Source of the DNA: an uncultured Anaerolineae bacterium
Lineage (GTDB): Bacteria > Chloroflexota > Anaerolineae > Aggregatilineales > Phototrophicaceae
Direction of reading: 5' to 3'
DNA: 64,000 bases
Assembly: GCA_937995825.1 (NCBI GenBank)
Contig: CALKJO010000011.1
Span: forward strand, 1-64,000
Below, piece by piece: positions 54,501 through 63,641 of this stretch. A model generated the notes under the pieces. That model saw nothing but the letters and a program-made list of their open reading frames with translations, searched no databases and was not told where the DNA came from. Position numbers and translations under genes: made by a program. Numbering within the stretch: the stretch's first letter is position 1; every line of letters starts with the position of its first letter.

Positions 54501-57500
54501 GCGAAAGCCTCGCTCAGCTATGGCAACTGGCAGCGCTATCTGGAAAATCAGGCGCGCAGCGACCGCCTGCGCCGCCGCGTCGAGCAGCTGAACCAGATTT
54601 TTGAGCTGGGTCACATGCTTCAGACCGGCGTGGACAGCGAGACGATGCTCGAAGCGCTGGCGTACAGCATTCAGCAAAGCTGCGGCTTCGATGTCGTCCT
54701 GATGACGCTGATCGACGCCGATCACGGGCTGCTGTACCGCGCTGCGCATGCGGGCTTGCCCATCGAGACTTTCGAACGCACGCGCGCGCGCACGATGACG
54801 CTTGCCCAGCTCGAAACCCTGTTCAGCAAGCACGAATTTCAGATCAGCGAGTCGCTGTTTTTGCCGTTCGAGCGGCTGAGCGACTGGTACATCGAAGGCA
54901 TGGCGGCGCTCAGCCCGCATTACGAAGGTAACCGCACCCTGCGCCCGACTCGCCGCGATGACTGGCAGGACGGCGATCTGCTGCTCGTCCCGATCACTGG
55001 CGCGACCGGCAGCCGGCTCGGTGTGATCAGCCTGGATCGCCCCTTCGACAACAAGCGCCCAGATCGCAGCGTGATCGAAGTGCTGGAGATTTTCGCGCAT
55101 CAGGCGGCGGCAACGCTCGAAAACACCCGCCTGTACACGGCGTCGCTCAAGACAGCGGAGCAGGAAGCGCGCCTCAACGAGATCATCGAGTCGATCGCGA
55201 ACACGCTCAACCCCGACACGATTGTTGAAACCGGCGCGCGTGGTATCGCCCGCCTGCTGACCTTCAAGCGGCTGACCGTTGCTCTGCTCGACGCGGAAAA
55301 TGTCGGCTATAACCTGACGCGCGTGACGCTGCAAGAAGATGGCACGATCACGGTTGGGCTGGATCACCGACCGACGCTCGATGGGACGATGCTCGGCGAG
55401 GTCTACCGGACAGGGATGGACACGCTCTACCTCGACAATGCGCCCGAATTTGAAGACCTGCGCTCGCTGCGCCATCTCGGTGAGCGGACGACGCTGGTGC
55501 TGCCGCTGATCACCGGCGGTCTGGTGCTGGGCGCGATGCACATCGGCAGCGACGGTGACGACGCCGAGACCTTCAACGCCTTTCGCCCGCTGCTCCAGCG
55601 CATCGCCAATCTGCTTGCGGTCGCCATTCAGAACGCGCGGCTGTTCAACCAGGCGGTCAATCTGCGGCTGTTCAACGAGTCGGTCGTCCAGTCGATCCAG
55701 CAGGGCATCATCGTGTTGGATATGGACGGTGTGATCCTGACCCTCAACGAATACATGCGCCGCCGCTTCAAGTGGGATGACAGCGCGCTGGGGCGCAGGT
55801 TGATTGAGTATCGCCCAAATTATGCCGCGATAGTGGGCGATGCGCTCAGGAAGGTCATGGAGACTGGCGCGCCGCAGGAAGTGTTCAGGCGCGAAATTGT
55901 GGAGTATGGCGAGCGGCTGATCCAGAATTTCTATCTCTATCCGCTGTTCAGCGCCGACAGCGCGCGCGGGGTGGTGCTGCTAACTGAAGATGTGACCTAC
56001 CGCGCCATGCTGGAAGCCAACCTCGAACAGCGGGCGCGCCAGCTGGCGGCGCTCACGGAGGTCTCCAGCCGGATCACCGCGTCGCTGCGGCGCGCTGAGG
56101 TGATCGCGCTGGCGCTGGACGAGATGGCGCGCATCCTGACTTACGACGTAGTGACGATCTGGGCGCGCCAGGGCGCGAATTTGGTCTGTCAGGGTGGGCG
56201 CGGCGCGGAAGGGCTGCCCGTCGCGCCGGTTGGCACGGTGCTGGCGCTGGAGGATGATCCGCTTCTGCTGGCGCTGATTGAGACGTGCCAGCCCATTAAC
56301 CTCGATGATGCCGCGCGTCATCCGGCAGCGCCGATGCGTCCGCCGGTCGGAAGCTGGCTGGCGGTCGCGCTGACTCAGGAGCGCAGTGTCATCGGCGTGA
56401 TCGCGCTGACCAAGCGTGAGCCGAATTTCTACGACGCCTACGCTGAACAAGGCGCGCAGGCATTCGCCAATCAGGTCGCGGTCGCGCTGGTCAATGCGGC
56501 GCTCTTTGAAGAAGCGCAAACGCGCACGCAGCGCCTGAGCCTGCTCAATCGAGTGTCGGTAGCGCTGGCGCGTTCGCTCGACACCGAAAACATCCTGGAG
56601 ATTTCACTCAAAGAGATCGCCGAAGCGATGGGCTTCACACGCGGATGCGCCTATCTGATCGAGCGCGATCTCGACACCGCCCGCGCCATCGTCGAGTTTC
56701 CGCGCGGGGATGAGCCGCCGCAGCGCTATTTTGAAGTCAGCGGCAGCTCACCCTTCAATCAGATCGTGACCTCTTTGCAGCCCTTCTGGATTCCCGATGT
56801 CCGCGCGGTGCGCCCTGATGATCCGTTCGCAAGTCTGGCGGGGCAGCTTGCCGGCTCGGGCGTCCGTTCCTATCTGCTGCTGCCGATGACCGTCAGCGGG
56901 CAGGTGACCGGCGCGTTTGAGCTGGAGACGGTCGAGACCATCTCCGAAAACGCCAACCCCGAGCAGGTCGATCTGGCGCTGATCATCGCTAATCAGGCGG
57001 GCATCGCCGTCATGAACTCCAACCTGCTGGAGCAGACGCTCATCCGCACGCGCGAGCTGGAGACGCTGCTTGAGGCAGCGCAGACGACTGCCAATCTGCT
57101 CGACTTGGATGAGGTGTTCCAAAGCGTCGCTCGGCTGATCTTGCAGGCGCTTGAAATGGACAGCTGCGCGATCATGCTCTATGACAACGTGCTGCAGACG
57201 CTGATCGTGCAGTTGGATTTGAGTCGGAGCGGCGAGTCGGAGCGCGCGATGCCGCCCGGGACAGTGTTCGACCTGCGGCGGCATCCCGCCAAACAGCGCG
57301 CCGTCAATGACGGGCAGATCATCATCGTCCGCGCCGACGACGCCCACGCCGATCCAACCGAAATTGCCGACATGGCGCGGTCGGGCGAGGCGGCGCGAAT
57401 GCTCGTCCCATTAATTGTGCGCGAGCAGGTCATCGGGCTGCTTCAGATCGGCGTCCTGTTGAAATTCCGCGCCCTGACGCATCGTGAAGTCCGTATGGCG

Positions 57501-59906
57501 CGCGCGCTCAGTGCGCAGGCGGCAAGCTCGATTGAAAATGCCCGCCTCTCGACGGAGACGGCGGCGCAGGTTGAGCATTCGCTGGTCATGAACGAACTCA
57601 GCCGCGCCATCTCATCCACGATGGACATCAGCGACATGCTGCGCATCATCCGTGATCAAGTCCCGCCGATGCTTGATGCCGACACGCTCTATGTCGCGCT
57701 TTACAATCAGGACACTCAAGATATTGTCTTCCCGATGGCGGTCACGAATGGGCGCGATATCTTCATCCCGCCGCGCGTGCTGGGGCGTGATGAAGTCTCG
57801 TTCATCATCCGCAACCGCCGCCCGCTTTCGTTGGGCGGCGACAACCCGAGCGCCGATCAAGTGCGTTCGAATCTGCGCATCGAAAACGGCGAGGGCGACG
57901 CGCTCCGCTATCTGGGCGTCCCGCTGATCGCGGGCGATCAGATCGTCGGCGTGCTGGCGATTCGCGACAGCCGCGTGTCGCGCCCGTTCGGTCTGAATGA
58001 CCAGCGCGTCTTGTCCACCATTGGCACGCAGTTGAGCGCCGCGATTCAAAATGCGCACCTGTTCGAGCGCGTCCGCACCTTCGCTGATGAGCTGAACCTG
58101 CGCGTTGAAGAACGCACTAAAGAGCTGCAAGCTGAGCGTGACCGCCTGGATGCGCTCTTCCGGATCACGGTTGAACTCGGATCGACGCTCGATATGGATC
58201 GGCTGCTGCACGGCGCGCTGGACAATGTCGCCCGTGTGATCGGCGCGGATGATGGCGTGGTACTGCTGGTCAATCCGCTGACCGACCGGCTGTACACCCG
58301 CGCCACCTTGAACCGCGTCGACAGCGCGTCGCCCACCCTCAGCGAACTGGAGGGCGCGCATCCGTTCCATCCAGCGGAGATGCTCGGCGCTTGGCTCATG
58401 CGCCAGACCGCTGATCGCGCTTATGTGATCGATGATCTGCTGATGCAGGGCTGTTGGGACATCAGCGCGCCCGGCGCAGACGCCTATCGCAGCGCGCTGG
58501 CGGTCATGCTGGAAACGCAGGAAGACGTGCAGGGCGCGATGATCTTTTTAGGGCGCGACAGCGGTCAGTTCACCGAAGATCAGCTCAAGCTAGTGCAGAC
58601 GGCGGCAATCCAGGTCTCGACCGCCATCAACAACGCGGAGCTGTACAGCCTGATTCGCGATCAAGCGGAGCGCATGGGGACGCTGCTGCGCGTTGAGCAG
58701 GAAGAAGCGGGCAAAAACTCCGCCATCCTCGAAGGCATCGCCGACGGCGTGATGCTGGTCGATGCCAGCGAGGTCATCGTCTTGTTCAACAATGCCGCTG
58801 AGCGCATCCTCGATCTGCCGCGCGATTACGCCCTCGGTCAGCAGTTGAGCCAGCTGACCGCGGTCTCGCCCGATGCCGAACAGTGGGTCGGCGCGCTGCA
58901 CGGCTGGATCGCGCGGCACGGGCAGGACGAGAGAGCGGCGGGTGAAGATCGGTCGCTGGTCATCGACCGGCTCGATATCGGGCAGCGCATCGTCAGCATC
59001 CGCGCTTCCGCCGTCTACATCGGCAGCGAACTGCTCGGTACGGTGGCGGTGCTGCGCGATGTCACTAAAGAGGTGGAGGTGGATCGGATGAAATCCGAAT
59101 TCATCGCCAATGTCACGCACGAACTGCGCACGCCCCTGACCAGCATCGTCGGCTATATCGACCTGATGCTGATGGGCAGCGCGGGCAGTCTCGGCGAACA
59201 GCCAATGCGCTTTTTGAAGACCATCAAGACCAATGCCAACCGGCTGCGCAGCTTGGTTGAAGACCTGCTCAGCATCTCCGAACTCGACAGCGGGCGCGGC
59301 AGGCTCAACCTCGAACCGCTCGATCTCGCTGTCGCCATCCCCGAAATCGCGCGCCGCGTCGATGAGACCTTCGCCGCGCGCGGCAAGAGGATGCATCTGG
59401 TCACTGAGATCGCCCCCGACATCGGGATGATCCAGGCGGACCGGGTCAAGTTCGGTCAGATCATCACCAACCTCTTGGAAAACGCCTACCACTACACTTA
59501 TGCCGATGGCGTCGTCACGGTCAAGGCGGCGCGCGAGCGCGACGGCGCGCACGTGCTGATCAGCATCGCTGACACAGGCATCGGCATCCCCGAGGAATTC
59601 CGCGAGCGCATCTGGAACCGCTTCGAGCGCTATGAAGAACACGCGCTGGTGATGGATGTCGCCGGAACGGGCTTGGGTCTGCCGATTGTCAAAACCCTGG
59701 TCGAACTGCACAACGGGCGCGTGTGGTTCGAGACCGAAGTCAATCGCGGCACAACATTTTACGTCCGCCTGCCGGTTGAGCCGGGTCAAACCCGCGTCAG
59801 CGACCCGCTCGCGCGGCTGGCTGCGCCCGAGCTGTCCGAGTCGGACGCCGCCAATGGACATGCAGCTGATATTGAAGCACAAACGCAGCCACTCGAAGAG
59901 GGGTAA
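51552..59906 (+). CDS. Giant multi-GAF sensor histidine kinase
   Basis: A 2784-residue kinase. One N-terminal membrane helix (about 1-21) is followed by a PAS-like segment (40-135), seven GAF domains (about 150-1365), a PAS domain (1373-1485), five more GAF domains (1498-2360), a PAS domain (2385-2500), a HisKA domain with phosphorylated His2523 in THELRTPL, and an ATPase domain with LLENAYHY, DTGIGI and GTGLGLPIV. Each GAF unit opens with a helix like LNRVSVALARSLDTENIL. GAF domains bind small ligands, nucleotides or chromophores; no bilin-binding Cys pattern was evident. The gene has one uninterrupted frame and is flanked by two response regulators, 41 bases upstream and 3 bases downstream. 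Confidence 0.93.
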   Translation: MELFVILFFGGGGLLLSLFLWSRQRSRMGSIPQTLDEQAGAGSRDGVLAVQPGGRLLYANSVLRSWLALEGAELDLETLARQAQPADAFWGLLLEDGNVVFRLGARWVEGASHRVPIGADTRIMVVLREIDSASPDIGVSSARAQLGGAITIVNEINETINASLGIERVLPALLAIVRKVIPADAGEICLYDPENGILVPRGWDGDSAYVLALAAAGGYYDVGEGISGWIAMYRQPVLVADAHADAVVRPKLSESPYRSYLAVPLTLGDLHFIGTFELASVTPGFYTANHLTLLTTVARPLATAIYNAQLYAAQAQRIEELATLQSEIVQARSADAEALYAALTERVARLMDSGMCGVLLYDQRRRALIAEVPFFGLPMQLVRGYTIPVGEEGSPGRALWERDFWISNDLADEPNIEPLGMMRLINPGGIENTAIIPLLVGGRRIGMLQVGNKRTHGGYASIDMQHFRLLAAQAAVAVEEVRLAQEQARRDAEMSGLEELAQSFGELTDETEFLRATTERIARLMDVAACGILLYDEQSSTLRARPPFYGFPDAVIAAYNIYLEPSSPIAQIWQENDWWYTNNTSTDSVVLSAGLADLAQALGIQRTMLVVMNVRGIRLGVIQISNKHSGDFTDEDARLLLILAAQVGGMIENSRLFRETQRRAEQAERLRVLAERASAILTGEDDLRSILAEVARLLESPAVFVSLLDMQVGVLVTQPRYTFGLELVEPLVEDASAPGFERTPAIARAPLISRDVSAESALPINYRAAAAQMGMRAALIVPLAIGDTALGELGVMNRPDPPYGDADLALLTQAAIQIAGAFDRIRLYEATGENLRRRLAELDAINRVSSEVAQTLDLDQVLEVIRQEAVRATDAADGTVVLLAPPETWGSPDVLAISRRLNAAPRWSGLADIEREAARRLTEAVIVDDYELRADLSAPDAHMRSALAAAIVYEDHPVGVIHLYHPQPNHFDSRAATFVLTLSAKASLSYGNWQRYLENQARSDRLRRRVEQLNQIFELGHMLQTGVDSETMLEALAYSIQQSCGFDVVLMTLIDADHGLLYRAAHAGLPIETFERTRARTMTLAQLETLFSKHEFQISESLFLPFERLSDWYIEGMAALSPHYEGNRTLRPTRRDDWQDGDLLLVPITGATGSRLGVISLDRPFDNKRPDRSVIEVLEIFAHQAAATLENTRLYTASLKTAEQEARLNEIIESIANTLNPDTIVETGARGIARLLTFKRLTVALLDAENVGYNLTRVTLQEDGTITVGLDHRPTLDGTMLGEVYRTGMDTLYLDNAPEFEDLRSLRHLGERTTLVLPLITGGLVLGAMHIGSDGDDAETFNAFRPLLQRIANLLAVAIQNARLFNQAVNLRLFNESVVQSIQQGIIVLDMDGVILTLNEYMRRRFKWDDSALGRRLIEYRPNYAAIVGDALRKVMETGAPQEVFRREIVEYGERLIQNFYLYPLFSADSARGVVLLTEDVTYRAMLEANLEQRARQLAALTEVSSRITASLRRAEVIALALDEMARILTYDVVTIWARQGANLVCQGGRGAEGLPVAPVGTVLALEDDPLLLALIETCQPINLDDAARHPAAPMRPPVGSWLAVALTQERSVIGVIALTKREPNFYDAYAEQGAQAFANQVAVALVNAALFEEAQTRTQRLSLLNRVSVALARSLDTENILEISLKEIAEAMGFTRGCAYLIERDLDTARAIVEFPRGDEPPQRYFEVSGSSPFNQIVTSLQPFWIPDVRAVRPDDPFASLAGQLAGSGVRSYLLLPMTVSGQVTGAFELETVETISENANPEQVDLALIIANQAGIAVMNSNLLEQTLIRTRELETLLEAAQTTANLLDLDEVFQSVARLILQALEMDSCAIMLYDNVLQTLIVQLDLSRSGESERAMPPGTVFDLRRHPAKQRAVNDGQIIIVRADDAHADPTEIADMARSGEAARMLVPLIVREQVIGLLQIGVLLKFRALTHREVRMARALSAQAASSIENARLSTETAAQVEHSLVMNELSRAISSTMDISDMLRIIRDQVPPMLDADTLYVALYNQDTQDIVFPMAVTNGRDIFIPPRVLGRDEVSFIIRNRRPLSLGGDNPSADQVRSNLRIENGEGDALRYLGVPLIAGDQIVGVLAIRDSRVSRPFGLNDQRVLSTIGTQLSAAIQNAHLFERVRTFADELNLRVEERTKELQAERDRLDALFRITVELGSTLDMDRLLHGALDNVARVIGADDGVVLLVNPLTDRLYTRATLNRVDSASPTLSELEGAHPFHPAEMLGAWLMRQTADRAYVIDDLLMQGCWDISAPGADAYRSALAVMLETQEDVQGAMIFLGRDSGQFTEDQLKLVQTAAIQVSTAINNAELYSLIRDQAERMGTLLRVEQEEAGKNSAILEGIADGVMLVDASEVIVLFNNAAERILDLPRDYALGQQLSQLTAVSPDAEQWVGALHGWIARHGQDERAAGEDRSLVIDRLDIGQRIVSIRASAVYIGSELLGTVAVLRDVTKEVEVDRMKSEFIANVTHELRTPLTSIVGYIDLMLMGSAGSLGEQPMRFLKTIKTNANRLRSLVEDLLSISELDSGRGRLNLEPLDLAVAIPEIARRVDETFAARGKRMHLVTEIAPDIGMIQADRVKFGQIITNLLENAYHYTYADGVVTVKAARERDGAHVLISIADTGIGIPEEFRERIWNRFERYEEHALVMDVAGTGLGLPIVKTLVELHNGRVWFETEVNRGTTFYVRLPVEPGQTRVSDPLARLAAPELSESDAANGHAADIEAQTQPLEEG

Positions 59907-59909
59907 AAC

Positions 59910-60296
59910 ATGGCGCACATTCTGGTCGCAGAAGACGAACGAGACATCCGCGAGCTGATCAATTTCACCCTGATGTTCGCTGGGCATACCGTGACGCTGG
60001 CAGCCAACGGCGAAGAAGCCCTCAATCAGGCGAAGGCGGCGAATCCCAAGCCGGACATGATCGTGATGGACGTGCGGATGCCGCGCATGACCGGTTACGA
60101 AGCCTGCCGCCAGATTCGCCAGCTCCCCAGCTATCAGGACACGCCGATTGTGTTTCTGACCGCGAAAGGGCAGGATGATGAAGTCCATCAGGGGCTGGAA
60201 GCAGGGGCGACAGCGTATATCCTCAAGCCGTTCTCCCCGGATGATCTGACCAAACGAGTTGCCGAAATTCTGAGGAAGGCGGGAGTCGCCGGCTGA
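59910..60296 (+). CDS. CheY-like single-domain response regulator
   Basis: A 128-residue receiver with all key residues: AEDERD, phospho-acceptor Asp54 in VMDVRMPRMTG, Thr in FLTAKGQ and Lys in LKPFSPD. It has no output domain, so it must act by binding a partner or as a phosphate carrier. It begins 3 bases after the giant kinase stop, with GAGGGG upstream, and is therefore the most direct partner of that kinase. Confidence 0.93.
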   Translation: MAHILVAEDERDIRELINFTLMFAGHTVTLAANGEEALNQAKAANPKPDMIVMDVRMPRMTGYEACRQIRQLPSYQDTPIVFLTAKGQDDEVHQGLEAGATAYILKPFSPDDLTKRVAEILRKAGVAG

Positions 60297-60309
60297 GCGG
60301 CGAAAAACG

Positions 60310-61332
60310 ATGAGCGCAGTCCTATGCGGCGGTGAGCGCGTGCATTATGAGGTGCTGGGGCGCGGACGGGCGGTGATCCTGCTGCATGGCTGGATCGGAT
60401 CATGGCGCTATTGGATTCCCACCATGCAGTCGCTCCAGCTCAAATACCGCGTCTACGCGCTCGACCTGTTCGGCTTTGGCGACTCGGCGCGCGCCGAGTC
60501 GCGCTACACGCTTGAACACCAGATCGCCATGATCGACGACTTCATGCGCGAACTCGGTATCCCGAAGGCGGCGCTCCTCGGACACGGCTTCGGCGCGCTG
60601 CTCGCCGCTGAGTTCACCCGCCGCTATGCTGAGCGCGTGCCGCGTCTGCTGCTGTCGAATGCGCCCCTCTATGATCCTGGCGATTTGCAGCGGCGCGTGC
60701 CGGTGGTGCGCCGGATCGCGCCGGTCGCGCCGCGTCCTGTCCAGCCCGCCGACCCCCATTATGACTCCTCGCTGAATGCGCCGACGGTGCAGAGCCGCAA
60801 TACTGCGATGCGCGCGGCGATGGCAGAACTCGAACGCGGACGCGCCGCCGCGCAGCGGACGCAGACCAGCGAGATCATGCGCGCCGCGCTCACCGAGGAC
60901 AGCGATAATCCGCTGCTGCGTCTGGCGACGGAAAACACGCTCGAAAGCCTGCTGGCGCGCTGTTTCAAGCGCACTGAGCCGAACTACGAAAAGCTGTTCG
61001 TCGATGTCGAGCGCGCCGAGCGCGCCGCCGTGATCGGATCGGCGCAGGTCTTTGACGCTGGAATGCTGCTGGACACGCTGCGCCTGCTGCCGATGCCCAC
61101 CGTTGTCATTCACGGCGCGGACGATCCAATCTTCACCCTCCCCGGCGATGAAGTCTGGCATTATATTACTTTCGACAAGGAACATCTGCTCATGCCGGTT
61201 ATCCTGCCTGGTGTGCGCCATTTCCCGATGCTGGAGGATGAGCGCTTCATCCGTCTGGCGAACGATTTTCTGGATGCGCCGGACGTGAGCAAGCTCGAGA
61301 TCAAAGAGCGCTTCCGCCGGCGGACGCGCTGA
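60310..61332 (+). CDS. Alpha/beta-hydrolase-fold protein lacking nucleophile Ser
   Basis: A 340-residue protein with the complete fold: oxyanion-loop LLHGWIGSWRYW, DLFGFGDSAR, an acid in HGADDPIF and the His in GVRHFPML. At the nucleophile elbow the usual GHSxG reads GHGFG (residues 91-95), so Gly93 replaces the catalytic Ser. A helical cap lies at about residues 125-235. The protein therefore may be a non-hydrolytic relative such as a lyase-like or binding protein. It begins 13 bases after the response regulator and is followed by thiN. Confidence 0.85.
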   Translation: MSAVLCGGERVHYEVLGRGRAVILLHGWIGSWRYWIPTMQSLQLKYRVYALDLFGFGDSARAESRYTLEHQIAMIDDFMRELGIPKAALLGHGFGALLAAEFTRRYAERVPRLLLSNAPLYDPGDLQRRVPVVRRIAPVAPRPVQPADPHYDSSLNAPTVQSRNTAMRAAMAELERGRAAAQRTQTSEIMRAALTEDSDNPLLRLATENTLESLLARCFKRTEPNYEKLFVDVERAERAAVIGSAQVFDAGMLLDTLRLLPMPTVVIHGADDPIFTLPGDEVWHYITFDKEHLLMPVILPGVRHFPMLEDERFIRLANDFLDAPDVSKLEIKERFRRRTR

Positions 61333-61356
61333 ACACACGAACTTGAAGGATGCCTC

Positions 61357-62022
61357 ATGCATAAAGCCCTGATTTTTGCCAACGGCGATGTCAACGATGG
61401 CGACATGGTGCGCCGGACGCTCGAAGTCGCCGCCGCCATGCCCGGTCAGACGTTGATCATCGCCGCGGACGGCGGGGCGCGGGCGGCGCAGTATTTCGGG
61501 CTGCGCGTCGATACGGTCATCGGCGACATGGACTCGCTTTCCGAGATCGAGCAGGTGCAGCTTCAAGCACAAGGGACGGACATCATCCGCCATCCGCCCG
61601 AAAAGGATGAGACCGATCTCGAACTGGCATTGGCGCTGGCGCGCGATGAGGGCGCGACCTGGATTCGCGTCATCGGCGGCGTCGGTGACCGGCTCGATCA
61701 GACGATCTCGAATGTCTATCTGCTGGCGCAGGCAGCGCGGGCGGGCTTTGACGCTCGGATGGTTGCCGGCAAACAAGAAGCCTGGGTGATCGGCAGCGGC
61801 GATCACCCGATTGTCGGCGCAGCGGGCGACACGGTGTCGCTGATCCCGCTCAACGGCGCGGTGCATGGCATCATCACCGAGGGGCTGTATTACCCACTGC
61901 GCGATGAAGCCCTGTATTTCGGTCCCGCGCGCGGCGTCAGCAACGTCATGACTGCGCCCCATGCGCAGATTCGCATCCGTGACGGCGCGCTGCTGGTGGT
62001 GCATACCCTGGGACGGGCATGA
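61357..62022 (+). CDS. thiN: Thiamine pyrophosphokinase
   Basis: A 221-residue enzyme transferring pyrophosphate from ATP to thiamine. Motifs: ADGGARAAQYFG, VIGDMDSLS, EKDETDLELAL and GGVGDRLDQTISN, which form the metal and thiamine sites; the C-terminal beta domain follows (VSLIPLNGAVHGI). Length is standard. The stop overlaps the DUF402 gene start (ATGA). No TPP riboswitch was recognised upstream. Confidence 0.92.
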   Translation: MHKALIFANGDVNDGDMVRRTLEVAAAMPGQTLIIAADGGARAAQYFGLRVDTVIGDMDSLSEIEQVQLQAQGTDIIRHPPEKDETDLELALALARDEGATWIRVIGGVGDRLDQTISNVYLLAQAARAGFDARMVAGKQEAWVIGSGDHPIVGAAGDTVSLIPLNGAVHGIITEGLYYPLRDEALYFGPARGVSNVMTAPHAQIRIRDGALLVVHTLGRA

Positions 62023-62498
62023 CGCTGATTCGCGTGGTCAAGTGCGATGCGCACGGGCGTGCAGTCGTCGCCTATGACGGCGAAGTCATCGACCAGAGCG
62101 CTGCTGGCGTGTTTCTGCGCGCTTATTTTGCCCACGATGATGTCGATGCAGGTTACTTGATCTACAAGCGCGGCGATCTGTTCCTCGAATGGTTCTACAC
62201 CGACCGCCATTACAACGTCTTCAAAATCTATGACGTGGATGACGAGCGGCTCAAAGGCTGGTACTGCAACATCACCCGTCCCGCCGTGATCGAGACGGTG
62301 GACGGGCGTTTGCAGGTGCGCGCCGACGATCTGGCGCTGGATATTTATATCGCACCGGATGGCGAAGTGCGGATGCTGGACGAGGACGAGTTCGACGCGC
62401 TCGATCTATCCCCCGATGAGCGCCGCGCCGCGCTGGCTGCCGCCGCGACCATACGCCGTCTCGCGGCGGCGCGAGTCCCCCCGTTCGACCCATGCTGA
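62019..62498 (+). CDS. DUF402-family protein
   Basis: A 159-residue protein of the DUF402 fold, which includes nucleoside di- and triphosphatases such as Ntdp. Typical segments are GDLFLEWFYTDRHYNVFKIYD, LKGWYCNITRPA and ALDIYIAPDG with conserved acidic residues for metal binding (LDEDEFDALD). Coupled to thiN by an ATGA overlap and overlapping the following lipoprotein gene by 7 bases. Confidence 0.85.
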   Translation: MTLIRVVKCDAHGRAVVAYDGEVIDQSAAGVFLRAYFAHDDVDAGYLIYKRGDLFLEWFYTDRHYNVFKIYDVDDERLKGWYCNITRPAVIETVDGRLQVRADDLALDIYIAPDGEVRMLDEDEFDALDLSPDERRAALAAAATIRRLAAARVPPFDPC

Positions 62499-63592
62499 TC
62501 CGCAAAGTGGCCGACCGCGCTGCGCTGGCTGCCGCCGCTTTCGCGCTGGCATTAGCTGCATGTCAGCCCGCGCCATCTCCGACCGAAACGCCGACGCGGA
62601 CGCTCGCGCCGCCAAGTCCTTCCCCCGCCCCGACTCTGACCATCACGCCAACCGCGACAGCGGACATCCCAACCGCCACCCTCACCGCGACGCCGTCTCC
62701 GCATGCGGCTCCGCCAACGGAGACTCGCCCCGTTCCGACAGCTGCCCCCTCCGCGACTGCGCCGCCGCTCGCGCTCGACCCGATCACGCGGCTGCGTCTT
62801 ACGCCGATCCTGATGAACAGCGACACCGCCGCCGTCAGCGCGATCTGGGCGTCCGGCGCAGCGCTCGGACGCCGCGCTGACGTGTTCACCACCGTCGGCG
62901 ACAGCAACACCACCAACGGCGATTTCATGCAGGTTTTCGGGCTTTCGCGCGATCTCTGCGCTTGGGGCGACTATGCCTATCTGCGCGAGACGGTGGCGCA
63001 TTTCTCCGCGCCGCTCGCCACTGGCGCGCGCACGTCGTTCACCCATCAGAGCGCAGCGGCGCGCATGGGCTTCAACACGGCGTCCGTGCTTGACCCGTTC
63101 TGGGCGCCGTCCGGTCAGTGCGCGTCCGGCGAAAGCCCGCTCATGTGCGAGTACCGCCGCAGCGGTGCATCGATCAGCGTGATCATGCTCGGCGGGCGCG
63201 ACGTGCTGGCGCTCGACGCCGAGGCGTACCGCGCCAACATGACTCAGATCGTCGGGCAGTCCATTGCGGCGGGCGTGATCCCCGTGCTGACCACCTTTAT
63301 CGTCCTGCCGGAGCGCGGCGATCTGTATGAGAAGTCGATTGCGTTCAATCTTGCGCTGCTGGACATTGCCGAGGCGGCGGGTGTACCGCTGATCAACCTG
63401 TGGACGGCGGCGGAGTCCCTGCCCGATCACGGCATCGGACCCGACCGCAGCCACCTCAAAGCCCGTGTCGGCGCATACTGCGCGTTCGACGGCGCAGAGC
63501 GCCAACTCGGCGGGACGCTGCGCAACCTGCTGACGCTGCAAATGCTGGATCGGCTGCGGCGTGGGCTGGCTGCGCATCCTGCCTCGCGCTAA
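62492..63592 (+). CDS. SGNH/GDSL-like lipoprotein
   Basis: A 366-residue predicted lipoprotein (lipobox ALAAC, Cys at about residue 24) with a Thr/Pro-rich linker to about residue 95. The folded part has SGNH-hydrolase marks: TVGDSNTTNGDF (block I, GDS), SVIMLGGRDVL (in place of GxND, with Asn replaced by Arg) and DRSHLKA (block V with Asp and His). The family hydrolyses esters, for instance acetyl groups of surface polysaccharides. The R in GGRD is a deviation from the usual Asn. ATG 62492 overlaps the DUF402 gene. Confidence 0.8.
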   Translation: MLIRKVADRAALAAAAFALALAACQPAPSPTETPTRTLAPPSPSPAPTLTITPTATADIPTATLTATPSPHAAPPTETRPVPTAAPSATAPPLALDPITRLRLTPILMNSDTAAVSAIWASGAALGRRADVFTTVGDSNTTNGDFMQVFGLSRDLCAWGDYAYLRETVAHFSAPLATGARTSFTHQSAAARMGFNTASVLDPFWAPSGQCASGESPLMCEYRRSGASISVIMLGGRDVLALDAEAYRANMTQIVGQSIAAGVIPVLTTFIVLPERGDLYEKSIAFNLALLDIAEAAGVPLINLWTAAESLPDHGIGPDRSHLKARVGAYCAFDGAERQLGGTLRNLLTLQMLDRLRRGLAAHPASR

Positions 63593-63641
63593 GCTGATCG
63601 TGTGCCGCGCCCGCCATTGGGCAGCCGCCGCATATTTGCCC

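Noticed and set aside
58590..60188. Long open frame antisense to the kinase end and the CheY-like gene
   Set aside because: It spans two real genes on the other strand and lacks family motifs or a plausible ribosome site.
61333..61356. TPP riboswitch ahead of thiamine pyrophosphokinase
   Set aside because: The gap is only 24 bases, too short for a riboswitch.
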